From Natronosalvus caseinilyticus (lineage in GTDB: Archaea; Halobacteriota; Halobacteria; Halobacteriales; Natrialbaceae), in NCBI RefSeq assembly GCF_017357105.1, contig NZ_CP071596.1, forward strand, positions 62,001 to 126,000: a stretch of DNA of 64,000 nt, given 5' to 3'. Below, in pieces: positions 7,653 to 16,605 of the stretch (position 1 is its first letter; each line of letters starts with the position of its first letter). The notes below the pieces were generated by a model. It had not been told where the DNA came from and made no database searches. It saw only the letters and a list, made by a program, of their open reading frames with translations. A program made the translations under genes and the position numbers.

Positions 7653-9377
7653 TCAGACGGCGACGACCGCGTTGACGACGTAGGTCGTGATCGCGGCGAC
7701 GATGGCACCCAGCCAGGACATGAACACGAAGTGGACGAGCCCGCTGAGGATGTGCCCCCGGTCCGTGAGCCGAATCATGATAGCGGAGAGTGCAGCGTTG
7801 ATGAAGATCGTCGTGATCAGCAGGTACTCCATCACGACGAGGTTGTACTGACTGGTGTTGAGCAGGTCACCGACGAGTTGCTGATCCAGGTCCATCTCCC
7901 CGGTGATGTCCATCATGACCTCCACGATCTCGAGGCCGATGAAGAAGGCGAAGACGCTCGAGGCGGTGATGCCGTAGAGGACGCCGATGAGCGTAGTCGT
8001 CGCCTGCTGGCGCTTCTCGCGCACCTTCAGCACCTGGTTCTGGTTCTTGCTGATGACCTGGCCGAGCACCTTCGGGTCACCACCCATCTGCCGGCCGACG
8101 ACGTACATGTCGCCGAACTTCTGGATCAGATACGACCCCGTCTCCGCGGCGAACAGTCGCCAGGATCGGACGTCGTCGATCCGCATGTTCAGCCGCTTGT
8201 AGAGCGCGTCGACGTTCTTCGTCAGCGAGCCGAAGTCCTTGTGGCGGAGGCTCTCGAGGACGCTCCCGGTCGAGGTCTGCTTGACGCTCTCGACGGCTCC
8301 GAGGGCACGGATAAAACTCGGAAACTCGCTGTCGCGGTCCTTGACCTTCTGTTCCTCCTGGCGCATCCGCCACCCGGGGAGCAACAACGGCGTGACTGGA
8401 ATCGCCGCCAGGATCGGGAGCGGAATCCGATCCGACGCGAGCGGCGTGAATCCGAGGGCGACGGCGATGACGAGGACGGAGAGCAGGAGGCTCGCGCCGA
8501 CGCCGATGACGAGCGCCTGCGGAATGCGCACGAGCGGCCCCTCGCCGTCGGTCTCCTCGATGTACCAGAGCGGGTCGTACGGGGAGATGGTGTGGACGGC
8601 GTAGACGAAGCCAGCCTGGACGAAGCCGAACATAACGATCGTTCCGGCGATGAGCAGGGTCGGGCTCGTCCCGATCAGGATCGGGAGGATGATGGCGAAC
8701 ACGAGGACGAACGCCACCGAGAGCATCATCGACAGGTACAGCTCTTTCATCACGTCGAGTTTGGTCAGGTCGCCCTCGTAGCGGGTGACGAACTGCTGGA
8801 TGATCGTGTCCTGTTCGTCCATCAAGAAGTCGCTGATCTCCTGACCGCCGCCGACGGTGTACGCCAGTCGCTCGAGGAAGTCCGAGAGCAGGGGACTCTG
8901 GGTCTGTTTCGCCCGGATGCGGCAGGCGTCGTCGAGACTCAGGTTCCAGGTGTCGACCAGCGCGACGAGGTGGCCCATCTCCTCGGCAATGGCCTGATAC
9001 TCGTCTTCCTCCGCGAGGATGCGGAACACCTCGACGCGGTTGACGTTGGTCGTCGAGAGGACGGTGATGTGCGTCAGGAAGAGGTGAAAGCGCTGGCGGA
9101 CCTCCTTGCGCCTGCGATCCTGGGCGATCTTCGGGTAGACGACGGCGACGACGACGGCGAACAGTCCGAAGACGACGGCGGGGACCGACACCGTGAGCGA
9201 AAAGCCGAGCACGAACGGCACGACGACCGACGCGACGAAGATGACAAATGCCGGGAGAACGACGAGCAGGAGGTACCGCTCGACGGACATCTCCATGGTC
9301 TCGTAGGCCGCGTTGATCGAGGCCAGCGCCGAACGAGTGGAGAGGTCGGGCGGTTGAGTCTGGGTGTCGGTCGCCAT
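7653..9377 (-). CDS. arlJ: Archaellum membrane platform protein ArlJ (FlaJ)
   Basis: ArlJ is the polytopic membrane platform of the archaellum motor, related to GspF/PilC of type II secretion and type IV pili. The 574-residue protein shows two T2SF-like cytoplasmic modules between groups of membrane helices (about 32-90, 215-345 and 455-570). Sequence such as GDPKVLGQVISKNQ and VREKRQQATTTLIGVLYG lies where ArlJ contacts the ATPase ring. It is the last gene of arlCE-F-G-H-I-J, 14 bp after arlI. The length is typical for haloarchaeal ArlJ. Confidence 0.93.
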   Translation of the reverse strand: MATDTQTQPPDLSTRSALASINAAYETMEMSVERYLLLVVLPAFVIFVASVVVPFVLGFSLTVSVPAVVFGLFAVVVAVVYPKIAQDRRRKEVRQRFHLFLTHITVLSTTNVNRVEVFRILAEEDEYQAIAEEMGHLVALVDTWNLSLDDACRIRAKQTQSPLLSDFLERLAYTVGGGQEISDFLMDEQDTIIQQFVTRYEGDLTKLDVMKELYLSMMLSVAFVLVFAIILPILIGTSPTLLIAGTIVMFGFVQAGFVYAVHTISPYDPLWYIEETDGEGPLVRIPQALVIGVGASLLLSVLVIAVALGFTPLASDRIPLPILAAIPVTPLLLPGWRMRQEEQKVKDRDSEFPSFIRALGAVESVKQTSTGSVLESLRHKDFGSLTKNVDALYKRLNMRIDDVRSWRLFAAETGSYLIQKFGDMYVVGRQMGGDPKVLGQVISKNQNQVLKVREKRQQATTTLIGVLYGITASSVFAFFIGLEIVEVMMDITGEMDLDQQLVGDLLNTSQYNLVVMEYLLITTIFINAALSAIMIRLTDRGHILSGLVHFVFMSWLGAIVAAITTYVVNAVVAV

Positions 9378-9391
9378 GATTTCGATGATCG

Positions 9392-11071
9392 TTACGCGAA
9401 CTGCTCGAGGCCGCGAACCTGGATCGGGAGCCCCTGGATGCCGTCCCGCTGGAAGTCCGTGATGGCCTTGTTGACCTCGTTGTAGCCCAGCACGTCGGCG
9501 TCGATGAGCTGGCGGATGATCTCCGCGCGACGGTCGAGTTCGTTGTAGATGTCGCGGGTGTCCTGGTAGCCGAGCAGGGTCGCGATCTGTTCTTCGAGAA
9601 CGTAGGAGTTGTTCCGCCCAGTGAACGTCACGTCGTCGTCCCTGGGGTCCCAGCTGAAGGCCTCGCGGGTGACGACGCCGCCCTCGTAGTCGGAGTAGCC
9701 CTCGATTTCCTGGACCGAGGTGACCCGTCGGAGGATGTCGTCGCCCTGTTTCACCCGGTTCTGGAACAGCGCGACGTCGCAGTTGTCCATGAACGTCTCC
9801 GGGACATTGATCGGGTTCCCGGTGAAACGCTGGATCATCGAGACGATGTCGCTCGCGTGGAACGTCAGGATGACCGGGTGGCCGGTCTGGGCGGCCTGAA
9901 ACGCCATCTGCCCTTCCGCACCACGAACCTCACCGACGATGATGTAGTCGGGGCGGGAACGCAGGGCGGCGGCGACCAGGTCGAACATGTCGACGTCCGC
10001 GTTGCCGTCGCTCGAGCCTTCTCGAGTCAGGAGCTGCTGCCAGGTGCTGTGAGGCGGCACGACCTCGGCGGTGTCCTCCGCGGTGTAGATCTTGGCGTCT
10101 CGCGGGATGAACGAGAGCATCGCGTTGAGCGTCGTCGTCTTCCCGGAGGCCGTCTCGCCGACGACGAACACCGTCTGTTCGTTCTCCAGACAGAGCCAGA
10201 GGTAAGCCGCGAGTTCGGGGCTGAGCGTCCCCCACTTCGTGATCTGGAGGATGGTGAGGGGAATCTCCTCGCCCTGACGAATCGTCAGCGACGGCCCCTG
10301 GACGGAGACGTCGTCGGAGTAGATGATGTTGATACGCGAGCCGTCGGGCAGGGTGGCGTCGATCACCGGGTCCGAGTCCGAGATGGGGTGGTTCATCCGC
10401 TCACCCATGTTCCGGAGCCACTGCTCGAACTCCTCCGAGGAGCCGAAGTCGACCGTCGCCTCGACCATCCCGTAGGTGCCGTGATCGATGTAACACTGGT
10501 GGGGGCCGATGACGTGGATGTCCTCGTTGGCCGTGTCGACCATCACCGGTTCCAGGGGGCCGAGGCCCACGATGTCACGCTGGAGTTGGTAGCGGATCTT
10601 GTCGTACTGCGTCCGGGTGAGACTGATCTTTCCGCCGCCGAACGCGCGCAGTCGACCGATCGACTGGCCCGTGATTCCCGAGGTTACCTCCGCAACCTCA
10701 CCCAGCAGTTCGTCGAGGTGGCCCTCGAACTCCTCGTTGTCGCTCGGGGCGGGCCGGGTGACGCTCTTGTCGAGGATCCGCTGTCTGATCTGGTTGTACA
10801 GCGCCTTGTCGGCGTCGTCCAGGATCGGCTCAACGCAGTAGTACGTCTTGTCGATGCCCACGTCGCCGTAGACGTGACAGAAGATGGGCGCCTCCGCCTC
10901 GTAGATCACGTTCGGACGGTGTGACTCCCACTCGCCAGACGGCTCCTCGATGAGCGTCGGGTACTCGCCGTACTCCTCGTGGAACCACTCGAGGTGCTCG
11001 CGGAGGTGAGGGTACTCATTCGCCAGCGCCTCGAGTTCGTTCGAGAGCCGCGCGGTGCCGAAGTCCGCCAT
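9392..11071 (-). CDS. arlI: Archaellum motor ATPase ArlI (FlaI)
   Basis: ArlI is the hexameric secretion-type ATPase that powers archaellum assembly and rotation on the cytoplasmic face of ArlJ. In its 559 residues the Walker A loop GETASGKTT is at 305-313, the Asp-box-like segment around 335-345, and the Walker B region YIIVGEVRGAEG at about 375-386, followed by the His box segment ILTFHASD. The N-terminal 130 residues are the acidic haloarchaeal domain. It starts 1 bp after arlH ends and is followed by arlJ. Confidence 0.95.
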   Translation of the reverse strand: MADFGTARLSNELEALANEYPHLREHLEWFHEEYGEYPTLIEEPSGEWESHRPNVIYEAEAPIFCHVYGDVGIDKTYYCVEPILDDADKALYNQIRQRILDKSVTRPAPSDNEEFEGHLDELLGEVAEVTSGITGQSIGRLRAFGGGKISLTRTQYDKIRYQLQRDIVGLGPLEPVMVDTANEDIHVIGPHQCYIDHGTYGMVEATVDFGSSEEFEQWLRNMGERMNHPISDSDPVIDATLPDGSRINIIYSDDVSVQGPSLTIRQGEEIPLTILQITKWGTLSPELAAYLWLCLENEQTVFVVGETASGKTTTLNAMLSFIPRDAKIYTAEDTAEVVPPHSTWQQLLTREGSSDGNADVDMFDLVAAALRSRPDYIIVGEVRGAEGQMAFQAAQTGHPVILTFHASDIVSMIQRFTGNPINVPETFMDNCDVALFQNRVKQGDDILRRVTSVQEIEGYSDYEGGVVTREAFSWDPRDDDVTFTGRNNSYVLEEQIATLLGYQDTRDIYNELDRRAEIIRQLIDADVLGYNEVNKAITDFQRDGIQGLPIQVRGLEQFA

Positions 11072-11072
11072 C

Positions 11073-11804
11073 TCAGGCCACCGTCCGGCTGACGATCGAG
11101 ACGCCCCGGCCCTGCTGGACGTTGAACCCGATGGAGTCGTCTACTGGGCTCTTCATGTTCTGGAAGCGACGCACCCTGATCTGGCGGCGAATCTCCTGGC
11201 CGACCGCTGACGTCTCGATGTCGAAGTAGACGTCCGCGACGTTCCGAAGCGGGCGGAGCGCGTCGTCGTCGACGCTCGTCGGGTCGACCGTCAGCACGAC
11301 CGTCTTGTCCTGGAGCGTGACCTGCCGGAGGAACGTGACCAGTCGCTGGAGGACGTGGTCAGTGTCAGCCGGATCGGCCGCCTCGAAGTTCGGGTCGTTT
11401 CGCAACAGCGCCGAAAGGGTGTCAACGTAGACCACGTCCGCTCGCCAGAGCGTCTCGGCGTCGGCCAGTCGCGCCAGCAACTGGCGTTTCTTCCCTCGCG
11501 AGTGGGTGTGGGTGTCGACGTTCGCGTGCAAAAACAGCATCTGTTCGCCGAGCAAGTGATCGACGACGTCGTAAGACAGCGAGTGCATCTGCTGGACGAA
11601 CTCCCAGGACTCGAGTTCCGTCGAGACGTAGGTGACGTAGGACCCTTCCTCGGCCATCCCGTAGGAAAAGCGCTGGGAGAGGGCGCTCTTGCCCGCGCCG
11701 TCTTCGCCCTCGATGAGCACGACGCTCCCCTCCGGCAGGCCGCCACCGAGGGCGTTGTCCACGCGATCCGTCTCCGTCAATCCGAGCGAGTAGTGGTCGG
11801 TCAT
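11073..11804 (-). CDS. arlH: Archaellum ATP-binding protein ArlH (FlaH)
   Basis: ArlH is a RecA/KaiC-like ATP-binding protein that rings around ArlI and regulates the motor. The 243-residue sequence has Walker A GEDGAGKS at 33-40 and a Walker B-like strand VVYVDTLSAL around 123-132, without a canonical catalytic glutamate, as known for the family. It overlaps arlG by 4 bp (ATGA-type junction) and abuts arlI, indicating tight translational coupling. Confidence 0.93.
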   Translation of the reverse strand: MTDHYSLGLTETDRVDNALGGGLPEGSVVLIEGEDGAGKSALSQRFSYGMAEEGSYVTYVSTELESWEFVQQMHSLSYDVVDHLLGEQMLFLHANVDTHTHSRGKKRQLLARLADAETLWRADVVYVDTLSALLRNDPNFEAADPADTDHVLQRLVTFLRQVTLQDKTVVLTVDPTSVDDDALRPLRNVADVYFDIETSAVGQEIRRQIRVRRFQNMKSPVDDSIGFNVQQGRGVSIVSRTVA

Positions 11805-12268
11805 ACGTAAAATTCGAACACCTCCCTGTCACCGCCGACGTCGACGACGACGCGGTGGTCGCCGGGCTCGAGCCCGCTTTCGACGGCGACGACGAGTTCG
11901 ACGACCTCGCCGCGTCGCCAGGTCGGGCCGTCCGTGAGCACCGACACCTCGAGACCGTCGCTCTGGACGTAGGTTCCGTCGACGAGGACATCCAGGTTCG
12001 CCCCGTCGGTGGGGAGCGTTCGCTCGCCCGTGTTCTTGACGAGGAGCGTGATCCGTTCTTCGCCCGCGGTGTCGTTGTAGACGGCGTCGCTCCCGGCGTC
12101 GCTGATGATCTCGATATCGGTGTCGATCTCCTGCTTGACGCTGCTGCTCTTGGTGTCGATCGAGTTGCTGAGTTCGTTGACGTTCGCCACGAGCGTGCCC
12201 GCGATTCCCGCCGCAACGAGCATCGCGGCGATGAACAGGATCAGGGTCGAGACGGATTCACTGGCCAT
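11801..12268 (-). CDS. arlG: Archaellum stator protein ArlG (FlaG)
   Basis: ArlG is a single-helix protein with an extracytoplasmic beta-sandwich that forms filaments and, with ArlF, anchors the motor to the S-layer. The 155 residues begin with one membrane helix (TLILFIAAMLVAAGIAGTLV, about 8-27) that resembles an archaellin N-terminus, followed by a beta-rich domain with ITLLVKNTGERTLPTDG. It lies between arlF and arlH and overlaps arlH by 4 bp. Confidence 0.9.
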   Translation of the reverse strand: MASESVSTLILFIAAMLVAAGIAGTLVANVNELSNSIDTKSSSVKQEIDTDIEIISDAGSDAVYNDTAGEERITLLVKNTGERTLPTDGANLDVLVDGTYVQSDGLEVSVLTDGPTWRRGEVVELVVAVESGLEPGDHRVVVDVGGDREVFEFYV

Positions 12269-12271
12269 CAG

Positions 12272-12703
12272 TCACACCTCCATGAGGATCCGGGCGAGGC
12301 CGTGTTCGGTGACGACCTTGACCCGGTTGGGGTAGTTGGTAACGTCCACGAGGGTGAACCGGAGTACCTCGCCGCTGTGGACGCGCTCTCGGGTCGCGTC
12401 GCCCTCGACGCTGGTTGCGGCGTCCGTCCGGACGACGCCGTCGACCAGCAGCGTCGTCTCGGTCACCGAGAGCGTCGTCGTCCCCGTGTTCGTTACGTTC
12501 ACGCTGAGTTCGTCGCTCGCGTCGTCGTAGGTCGCCTCGAGCGCGATATCCGAGTTCCGCAGGTCGAGCGCGCGCTCGTCCCGTTCATCGATGGCGTCTG
12601 CTCGTCGCTCGTGGGCGGTCTCGACGGTCGGGTAGACGATGCCGACGGCGACGAGCAGCCCGATGAAGATGATCGCTACGGCCCCGCTGGTGCTGAATCC
12701 CAT
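12272..12703 (-). CDS. arlF: Archaellum stator protein ArlF (FlaF)
   Basis: ArlF binds the S-layer and acts as the stator of the archaellum. The 143-residue protein has an N-terminal helix (GAVAIIFIGLLVAVGIVYPT, about 7-26), a short linker, then a beta-sandwich with LSVNVTNTGTTTLSVTETTLLVDG. Order and spacing (4 bp after arlCE, 3 bp before arlG) match haloarchaeal arl operons. Confidence 0.9.
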   Translation of the reverse strand: MGFSTSGAVAIIFIGLLVAVGIVYPTVETAHERRADAIDERDERALDLRNSDIALEATYDDASDELSVNVTNTGTTTLSVTETTLLVDGVVRTDAATSVEGDATRERVHSGEVLRFTLVDVTNYPNRVKVVTEHGLARILMEV

Positions 12704-12707
12704 CCTG

Positions 12708-13808
12708 TCACCTCTGGGGGGTTACTTCCCGCTTGGTCTCGTGGATTTCCTGGAGTTTCATGATGTACGTGTAGCTATCGGCGTGGTCCTCGGCGGTGAG
12801 TTCGTCGGGCGTCGTCTCCGGATCGACGTGCATGTCGAGGTCCGGCCCGCTGAGGACGCTCTCGAGGTGGTCCTTGACGTCCTCGCTGATCCAGCCGATC
12901 TCGCGGTAGTACGAGATGGCCCGGAGCGTGGCGGCCGGGCCGCCGGTCCGTACGAGGGCAGTGAGCCACTCGAAGACGATGATGTCGCTCGCGTACGTGT
13001 TCGAGAGTCGCTCGAGGGTGACGCCGTTCGCGTCGGGGTCATCTTCCTCCTCTCCGTCTTCGGCTGCCTCTCCATCCGCACCGTCGACGCTGTCGGTCGC
13101 CTGCACCTCAACGTGCGTGTCGTCGACGTCGTCCTCGTCGAACGTGATGGTCTGTCCCGATTCGTCGGAACTCGCGTCGGCCGCTGCGTCCTCGATCATT
13201 CCCTTCAGGTCGTCGAAAGAGACGGATTCCGCGTCTGGGTCGGTACCCATCTCGAGGCCGTCACGGTCGCGACTCGCCTCGGTCGCCTCCGTCGCCGGTT
13301 GCCCGAGTCCAAAGCCCTCGGGTTCGTCCTCGTCGTCGAAGACACCGAATCCGTGGCGCTCCTCGCCGCTCCCCGTGAAGGGGTTCACGTCGTCAGTCAG
13401 CCGGTCGTAGATTCCCAGCAGCTGGCGGATCGTGTCGTTGACGTCCTCGACCTGGCTCGAGACGTGCTGGGTGGAGTCCTGGATCGATCCTAACTGGGAG
13501 CCCTTCTGCTCGAGGTCATCCTCGAGGTTCTCGATGCGGTGGTAGAGGTCGTCGACGACCTCGTCCTCGTCGAGTTCGTCGGGGTCGGGCCGCGGCTCGC
13601 GTTCGAAGGTCGTGGCCTCGGACTGGCCGGTCGCGGCTTCGTCGGGTCCGGGTTCGTCGCCGTCGTGTGCGGCGTCGGTGTCGGCGGCCCCGGCTTCGGC
13701 CTCCGCATTCGCCTGCCGCTCCGCCTCCCGATCCCGCCCTCGTCGGCCCCCGGAGTTCCCGAGGAAGTTCTCGAGCAGCTCGCGGAGGTTCTCGAGGCCG
13801 AGATTCAT
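12708..13808 (-). CDS. arlCE: Archaellum accessory fusion ArlC/E (FlaC-FlaD/E)
   Basis: ArlC and ArlD/E connect the chemotaxis adaptor CheF to the archaellum motor. The 366-residue protein combines an acidic, low-complexity N-terminal region, a coiled-coil-like FlaC segment (about 85-140, with DLYHRIENLEDDLEQKGSQL), a long acidic linker, and a C-terminal FlaD/E domain (about 270-366) with the IVFEWLTALVRTGG and AISYYREIGWISEDVKDHLE blocks. It is the first gene of the minus-strand arl operon. The C/E fusion is usual in haloarchaea. Confidence 0.9.
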   Translation of the reverse strand: MNLGLENLRELLENFLGNSGGRRGRDREAERQANAEAEAGAADTDAAHDGDEPGPDEAATGQSEATTFEREPRPDPDELDEDEVVDDLYHRIENLEDDLEQKGSQLGSIQDSTQHVSSQVEDVNDTIRQLLGIYDRLTDDVNPFTGSGEERHGFGVFDDEDEPEGFGLGQPATEATEASRDRDGLEMGTDPDAESVSFDDLKGMIEDAAADASSDESGQTITFDEDDVDDTHVEVQATDSVDGADGEAAEDGEEEDDPDANGVTLERLSNTYASDIIVFEWLTALVRTGGPAATLRAISYYREIGWISEDVKDHLESVLSGPDLDMHVDPETTPDELTAEDHADSYTYIMKLQEIHETKREVTPQR

Positions 13809-14414
13809 CGGATCACCGCGCGTGTGGGGCGTCGGGTGTGGTGGGTGAGAGTGGGTTTGAGGGGGAGAGCGTGATGGAAAGAGAAAGTCGAAACAGAATC
13901 CGAGACGGAACCGAAAGCGGAAACGGGACTGCGGCCAAAACCCTGACGACGGCCGAAGGCACCAGAGAGGCGGTGACGCGAGCCGGCAGCGAGCCCATCG
14001 TCACGTCGCGCAGTTACAGTCATTCATCACTCAGTAGTCACAGTAGCGGTATAGTAGTACGCTCGAGTTCGCCCCCCGATTCGGCCCGCGTATCGAGTCG
14101 TGAGTCGGCGTTCGATACGCCGCTCGATATTCTGCAGAGGTTGATTACCCAACTAGGCTATGAGTCGAACGGGGTACATCCCCAGAATCTGTGATGCCAA
14201 CGATATCGCCGCACGCCGACTTTCGACGGGGTTCAGACGCGTCCGTTCGCGTCCACACGACCCCGTCGCTACGTCCCCCCAGGAAGCGACGGGCTGTGCC
14301 CGTCGAGTCGGCGGAGACAGGCTCGAGGGACCGACAGGGTGCCTCGAGGGACAATGGTGGGTTGACTGCTATTGCGATCGGCGGCTCGAGAGGGCACACA
14401 GGGTGTACGCATAC
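13809..14414. other. Divergent promoter region between arlCE and the archaellin genes
   Basis: This 606-bp region must hold the promoters for the arl motor operon (leftward) and the archaellins (rightward). Open frames across it are Arg/Ser-rich and are not credible genes. AT-rich patches lie at 14020-14060 and just before the archaellin ATG. I could not assign a TATA box with confidence. Confidence 0.5.
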
Positions 14415-15020
14415 ATGTTCGAAACAATAACAGAAAACGACGAACGCGGTCAGGTGGGTATCGGTACCCTCATCGTGTTCATTGCAATGGTCCTTGTCGC
14501 GGCGATCGCGGCAGGTGTACTGATTAACACGGCTGGCTCACTCCAGAGCCAGGCGTCTGATACCGGAACCGAAACCCAGCAGGCGGTGGCGAACCAGATC
14601 GAGGTCGTTCATGCCTACGGTGTGATTGACCAAAATACGGACCATGTCTCAGACGTTAACCTCGTTGTGAAGAAATCAGCAGGTTCCGACGTGATAGACA
14701 TGACCTCGCTAACTGTACAGTATACCAGTACAACTACCTCAGAGACGCTAGAATATGTCACTGGCGATACTGCATCGGACACGGCATTTGTGACAGAGGG
14801 ACTAGCCGGCACCGCCACTGAGGGTGAATCGCTGACCGAAACCAGTGATCGAGTTGAGGTCTCTCTTGCTGTGAGCGCAATTGAAGGGACCGAGAGCGAC
14901 GGTCTTGCCCCCGGTAGCAGCGCGACGGTCGAACTCGTTGACCAGTCCGGTGCAAAGTTTAGCTACGGAATCACCGTCCCAGCAACCTTCAGCGATAGTG
15001 CACAAGTGGTGAACGTCTAA
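14415..15020 (+). CDS. arlA1: Archaellin 1
   Basis: The archaellin (flagellin) of 201 residues starts [12 protein letters not shown]. The class III signal is cut by prepilin peptidase after ERG, exposing [20 protein letters not shown], the helix that packs the filament core. The surface domain that follows is rich in Thr, Ser and Asp, and the protein ends in a conserved [20 protein letters not shown] block. The frame is open 255 bp upstream, but archaellin homology starts at 14415. The next archaellin overlaps its stop by one base. The central part has visibly lower GC than the rest of the window. Confidence 0.94.
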   Translation: MFETITENDERGQVGIGTLIVFIAMVLVAAIAAGVLINTAGSLQSQASDTGTETQQAVANQIEVVHAYGVIDQNTDHVSDVNLVVKKSAGSDVIDMTSLTVQYTSTTTSETLEYVTGDTASDTAFVTEGLAGTATEGESLTETSDRVEVSLAVSAIEGTESDGLAPGSSATVELVDQSGAKFSYGITVPATFSDSAQVVNV

Positions 15021-15622
15021 TGTTCGAGCAAATCACAGACACTGATGAACGCGGTCAGGTGGGTATCGGTACCCTCATCGTGTTCATTGCAATGGTCCTT
15101 GTCGCGGCGATCGCGGCAGGTGTGCTGATCAACACGGCCGGTTCGCTCCAGAGTCAAGCATCCGACACTGGTACAGAAACGCAGCAAGCAGTAGCGAACC
15201 AGGTAGAAGTCGTTCATGCATACGCCGAGAACACTACTGAGACCGTGGATGGATTCGACAACCTCAACTTGATTGTCAAAAAGTCCGCTGGGTCTGACGT
15301 GATTGATATGGAGTCATTGACGGTTCAGTATACGAGTGAAAGTGGATCGCATACCCTTGCTCACGTAGATACAGATAATACTGGCCCGTACTTCACTACA
15401 ACCGATGCAACTGGTGCGGGCGATGATATGAGTTCGCTGACTGATTCGTCAGATCGGATTAATGTGAACATTGACTTCGGGCTAGATGAGAATCCGATGG
15501 CCGCTCTCCAACCGGGAGACAGTGCTACAGTTGAACTCGTCGACCAGTCCGGTGCAAAGTACAGCTACGGCGTGACGATGCCACAGACGGTCAGCGACGA
15601 CCAGACTGTCGCCAACGTCTGA
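15020..15622 (+). CDS. arlA2: Archaellin 2
   Basis: This second archaellin has 200 residues and the same architecture: class III signal cut after ERG, hydrophobic filament helix, Thr/Asp-rich variable domain, and C-terminal [20 protein letters not shown]. It overlaps the first archaellin by one base, so both are co-transcribed. A 77-bp block at the 5' end (15047-15123) is identical in DNA to the first archaellin (14442-14518), after which synonymous and then non-synonymous differences accumulate. This suggests recombination or strong selection on the filament core. Confidence 0.94.
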   Translation: MFEQITDTDERGQVGIGTLIVFIAMVLVAAIAAGVLINTAGSLQSQASDTGTETQQAVANQVEVVHAYAENTTETVDGFDNLNLIVKKSAGSDVIDMESLTVQYTSESGSHTLAHVDTDNTGPYFTTTDATGAGDDMSSLTDSSDRINVNIDFGLDENPMAALQPGDSATVELVDQSGAKYSYGVTMPQTVSDDQTVANV

Positions 15623-15644
15623 AGAACTCCCTAAAACAAAATCC

Positions 15645-16142
15645 ATGACCCCTAACCCGACACACGATAACGCGATCCTCACCCCCGACGACCTCGAGGT
15701 CACGCCCGACAGCGAGACCGTCGAGCAGTTGGGTGAGAATCGGTACGTCGTGCGGTCGGAGTCGAATTCGAGTTCCGACCTTGAGCCTACCTTGCCGTCA
15801 CCCTATGATGGCACCGACCTCGAGACCGAGGCAGCTGGTGAACGCACACGCCAGCCTGTCGATATCGGTCTCGAGTCCGATGGCGGACTCGAGTTCGGAA
15901 CCGGTTCCAACGGTTCGGACGTGAACGAGCCCGACGAGTGGCTCGCGGCCGCGTCCGAACCCCACGGGGTCGAGATCACCTTGAAGACCGACGGCGAAAT
16001 CGCACACCACCGCGCGACGTCTCACGACGTTCGTGAGGTGTTCGCCGACCTCCTGACCTGGTACGCCGGGCAGCTCGACGACGACATGTCGCCGACCGAC
16101 GCGTTGCAGGTGCTGCTGGCGACCACGGATCTCGAGGCCTAG
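15645..16142 (+). CDS. Acidic haloarchaeal protein next to archaellins (DUF7500-like)
   Basis: The 165-residue soluble acidic protein begins with a conserved-looking block AILTPDDLEVTPDSETVEQLGENRYVV. It continues with a Ser/Glu/Gly-rich linker (about 45-105) and ends with a compact domain containing VEITLKTDGEIAHHRATSHDVREVFADLLTWYA. I recall similar N-termini in haloarchaeal proteins filed as DUF7500, but this is from memory. It starts 22 bp after archaellin 2 on the same strand, so it may be co-transcribed and have a role linked to motility; function is unknown. Confidence 0.7.
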   Translation: MTPNPTHDNAILTPDDLEVTPDSETVEQLGENRYVVRSESNSSSDLEPTLPSPYDGTDLETEAAGERTRQPVDIGLESDGGLEFGTGSNGSDVNEPDEWLAAASEPHGVEITLKTDGEIAHHRATSHDVREVFADLLTWYAGQLDDDMSPTDALQVLLATTDLEA

Positions 16143-16310
16143 GCAGGCCGCCGGTTTTCACTCACGCTGTTACCCCCTCGAGCGACGGCTCTCCGCGGTG
16201 TGGGTCGGACTCTCGCTCGAATTATTTGGGTGAACTCGAGTCGCCCAGTATAGACTCGAGTCGGACCCACGTCCGGGAACCGAACGTCGATTTCGAGGAG
16301 GCGCCGACGA

Positions 16311-16436
16311 TCACCGCTCGCACTCGACCGGCGAATCCGTCGTGATCCAGCGCTCGGGCTGATCGTACTCGCGAATCTCGAACCAGCCGTCGTCGGTGAA
16401 CGACGCTTCGTAGGCGTCCGTGTACTCGGCGGACAT
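16311..16436 (-). CDS. 41-residue conserved-type haloarchaeal protein
   Basis: A short acidic ORF encodes 41 residues beginning MSAEYTDAYEASFTDDGW, continuing FEIREYDQPERWI and ending VECER. Codon composition (GC-rich third positions, Asp/Glu bias) matches real genes here, while the overlapping longer frames do not. Very similar small proteins of about 40 residues are common in haloarchaeal genomes, in my memory, with no known function. The 168 bp between it and the upstream acidic gene hold nothing I recognise. Confidence 0.72.
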   Translation of the reverse strand: MSAEYTDAYEASFTDDGWFEIREYDQPERWITTDSPVECER

Positions 16437-16605
16437 ACTCGTGACAACGGGAGCGAGGGTCATGAGTACGAACGAGTTAAACCGGCCCATCGCATTGCAG
16501 CCAGTTCTTAATCAGACGTTAGGACCCGCATACCGGACGGAACGAGTGGGACCGTCTCGGCTCGCAGGCGATACCGGTATGTTTTCCGTCCGCCTCGAGT
16601 CACGT

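Noticed and set aside
13667-14194. Open frame of 175 codons upstream of the archaellins
   Set aside because: Arg/Ser-rich, no acidic bias, and it crosses both the arlCE start and the divergent promoter region.
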